A stretch of DNA of 22,500 nt from Stramonita haemastoma (taxonomy: Eukaryota > Mollusca > Gastropoda > Neogastropoda > Muricidae): positions 50,001 through 72,500 of the forward strand of contig JASPKP010000052.1 of the NCBI GenBank assembly GCA_030674155.1, in the 5' to 3' direction. The translations under genes and the position numbers were made by a program. A model generated the notes under the pieces. It was not told the origin of the DNA and searched no databases. It worked only from the letters and a program-made list of their open reading frames with translations. This document shows positions 21,746-22,500 of this stretch, one piece after another. Within the stretch, counting starts at the first letter, position 1. Each line of letters opens with the position of its first letter.

Positions 21746-22500
21746 TTAGACTGTAGGGGTGCCACGGAAAGACCTCTCAACCAACTCTCTCCATTTCCCC
21801 CTGTCATCGACCTTTGTCAGGGTGTCACTCAGCCTGAGGCCCGTCCACTCTTGGATGTTGTCCTCCCATCTCTTTCTCTGCCTGCCTCTCCTTCTCCCGC
21901 ATTGCACAGTTCCCTGAAGAATCGTCTTGGCAAGCCCTGTTGATCATGGGATGTGCCCATACCAATTCAGTTTGCGTTTTTTGACTGTGGTCAGGAGATC
22001 TTCAAAGGTCCCGATTGCTTGACCAATTCCGATTCTCACTTCCTCGTTAGTAATGTGGTGTTTGTAAGAGATGCCCACGAGTCTGCAAAAGCATCTCATC
22101 TCTGTGGCCTGTATTCTCCTCTCCAAATCTGCTGTGAGGTTCCATGACTCACAAGCATACAGGAATATTGAGATGACCAGAGTGCGCATTAGACTGATCT
22201 TTGGGCTGAATAAGATGTTCCTGTTCTTCCAAACGGTCTTCAATTTTGTCAGTGCTGTAACTGTCTGTGCAATCCTTGTAAGTGTTTCAGGCTTGGATCC
22301 CTTGTCTGTTACAATTGCTCCCAGATCCTTGAAGCTTTGTACCATTTCCAAATTCTGACCACCGACCCCTGATGTTGGTGTTGATGCCATCGATGTTGTT
22401 GGTCATCAGCTTGGTCTTCTGTGCAATGATCTCCATGCCATAGGCTATTGAAGTCTTGTCGAGGCGTTCCACAAACCTAACTCTTCTTCTTTCCTTGCCA
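21746..22500 (-). pseudogene. LINE ORF2 C-terminal part on minus strand, 5' end outside window
   Basis: On the minus strand, 22287-22472 reads YGMEIIAQKTKLMTNNIDGI. A frameshift near 22370 leads to GGQNLEMVQSFKDLGAIVTD, then MRTLVISIFLYACESWNLTA, EMRCFCRLVGISYKHHITNE and KKRKLNWYGHIP. A TGA at 21941-21943 interrupts, probably a decayed CGA, and the same frame continues STGLAKTILQGTVQCGRRRG, KRWEDNIQEW and GKWRELVERSF to a TAA at 21746-21748. This is the region downstream of the RT catalytic box in an abundant invertebrate LINE family. The RT core lies to the right of the window. I cannot name the clade securely. Only two lesions in ~750 bp make it relatively young. Confidence 0.85.

Overview
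This looks like eukaryotic, non-coding genomic DNA from a metazoan. A marine mollusc, probably a gastropod, is my best guess from the kinds of LINE remnants and the very dense (TC)n and (TG)n microsatellites, but this is an inference. There is no prokaryotic gene organisation: no operons, no ribosome binding sites and no long intact genes. Almost everything recognisable is retrotransposon-derived and decayed.

Layout. 1-2670: a nearly intact non-LTR retrotransposon of the CR1/L2/Jockey type (endonuclease, linker, reverse transcriptase, C-terminal domain) on +, entering from the left edge, with three inactivating lesions. 2879-4696, 6599-7588 and 8357-8920: three copies of one dispersed repeat (called family A here). 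Its 3' end carries two small hairpins and a (TTGCC)n tail. 4800-6412: a decayed LINE of a second type (LINE B). About 7638-8280: a GC-richer stretch that may be a host terminal exon with an AATAAA signal. 8930-9520: a C-terminal LINE remnant. 9820-13905: an L1/Tx1-like element whose RT part lies on - and whose endonuclease part lies on +, the geometry of a twin-priming 5' inversion. A 429-bp MITE-like element sits at the junction. 14428-14740: a tRNA-headed SINE that ends in the family A tail. About 15240-20870: a long but decayed LINE B copy (possible ORF1, endonuclease, linker, RT, CCHC end). It is interrupted by an 856-bp tRNA-headed insertion with 9-bp target-site duplications. 21515-21543: the LINE B 3' hairpin, matching one at 6376-6406. 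21746-22500: the 3' part of another LINE on -, running off the right edge.

The parts connect through their 3' ends. Family A and the SINE at 14428 share a terminal sequence, which is the signature of a SINE mobilised by a partner LINE. The two LINE B copies share a foldable 3' end in which the outermost stem pair differs compensatorily. All long (TC)n and (TG)n tracts have the same strand orientation, and most (TC)n tracts sit directly downstream of +-strand retroelement 3' ends.

Limits: family and clade names rest on recognising protein motifs by eye. No alignment, folding or database search was run.
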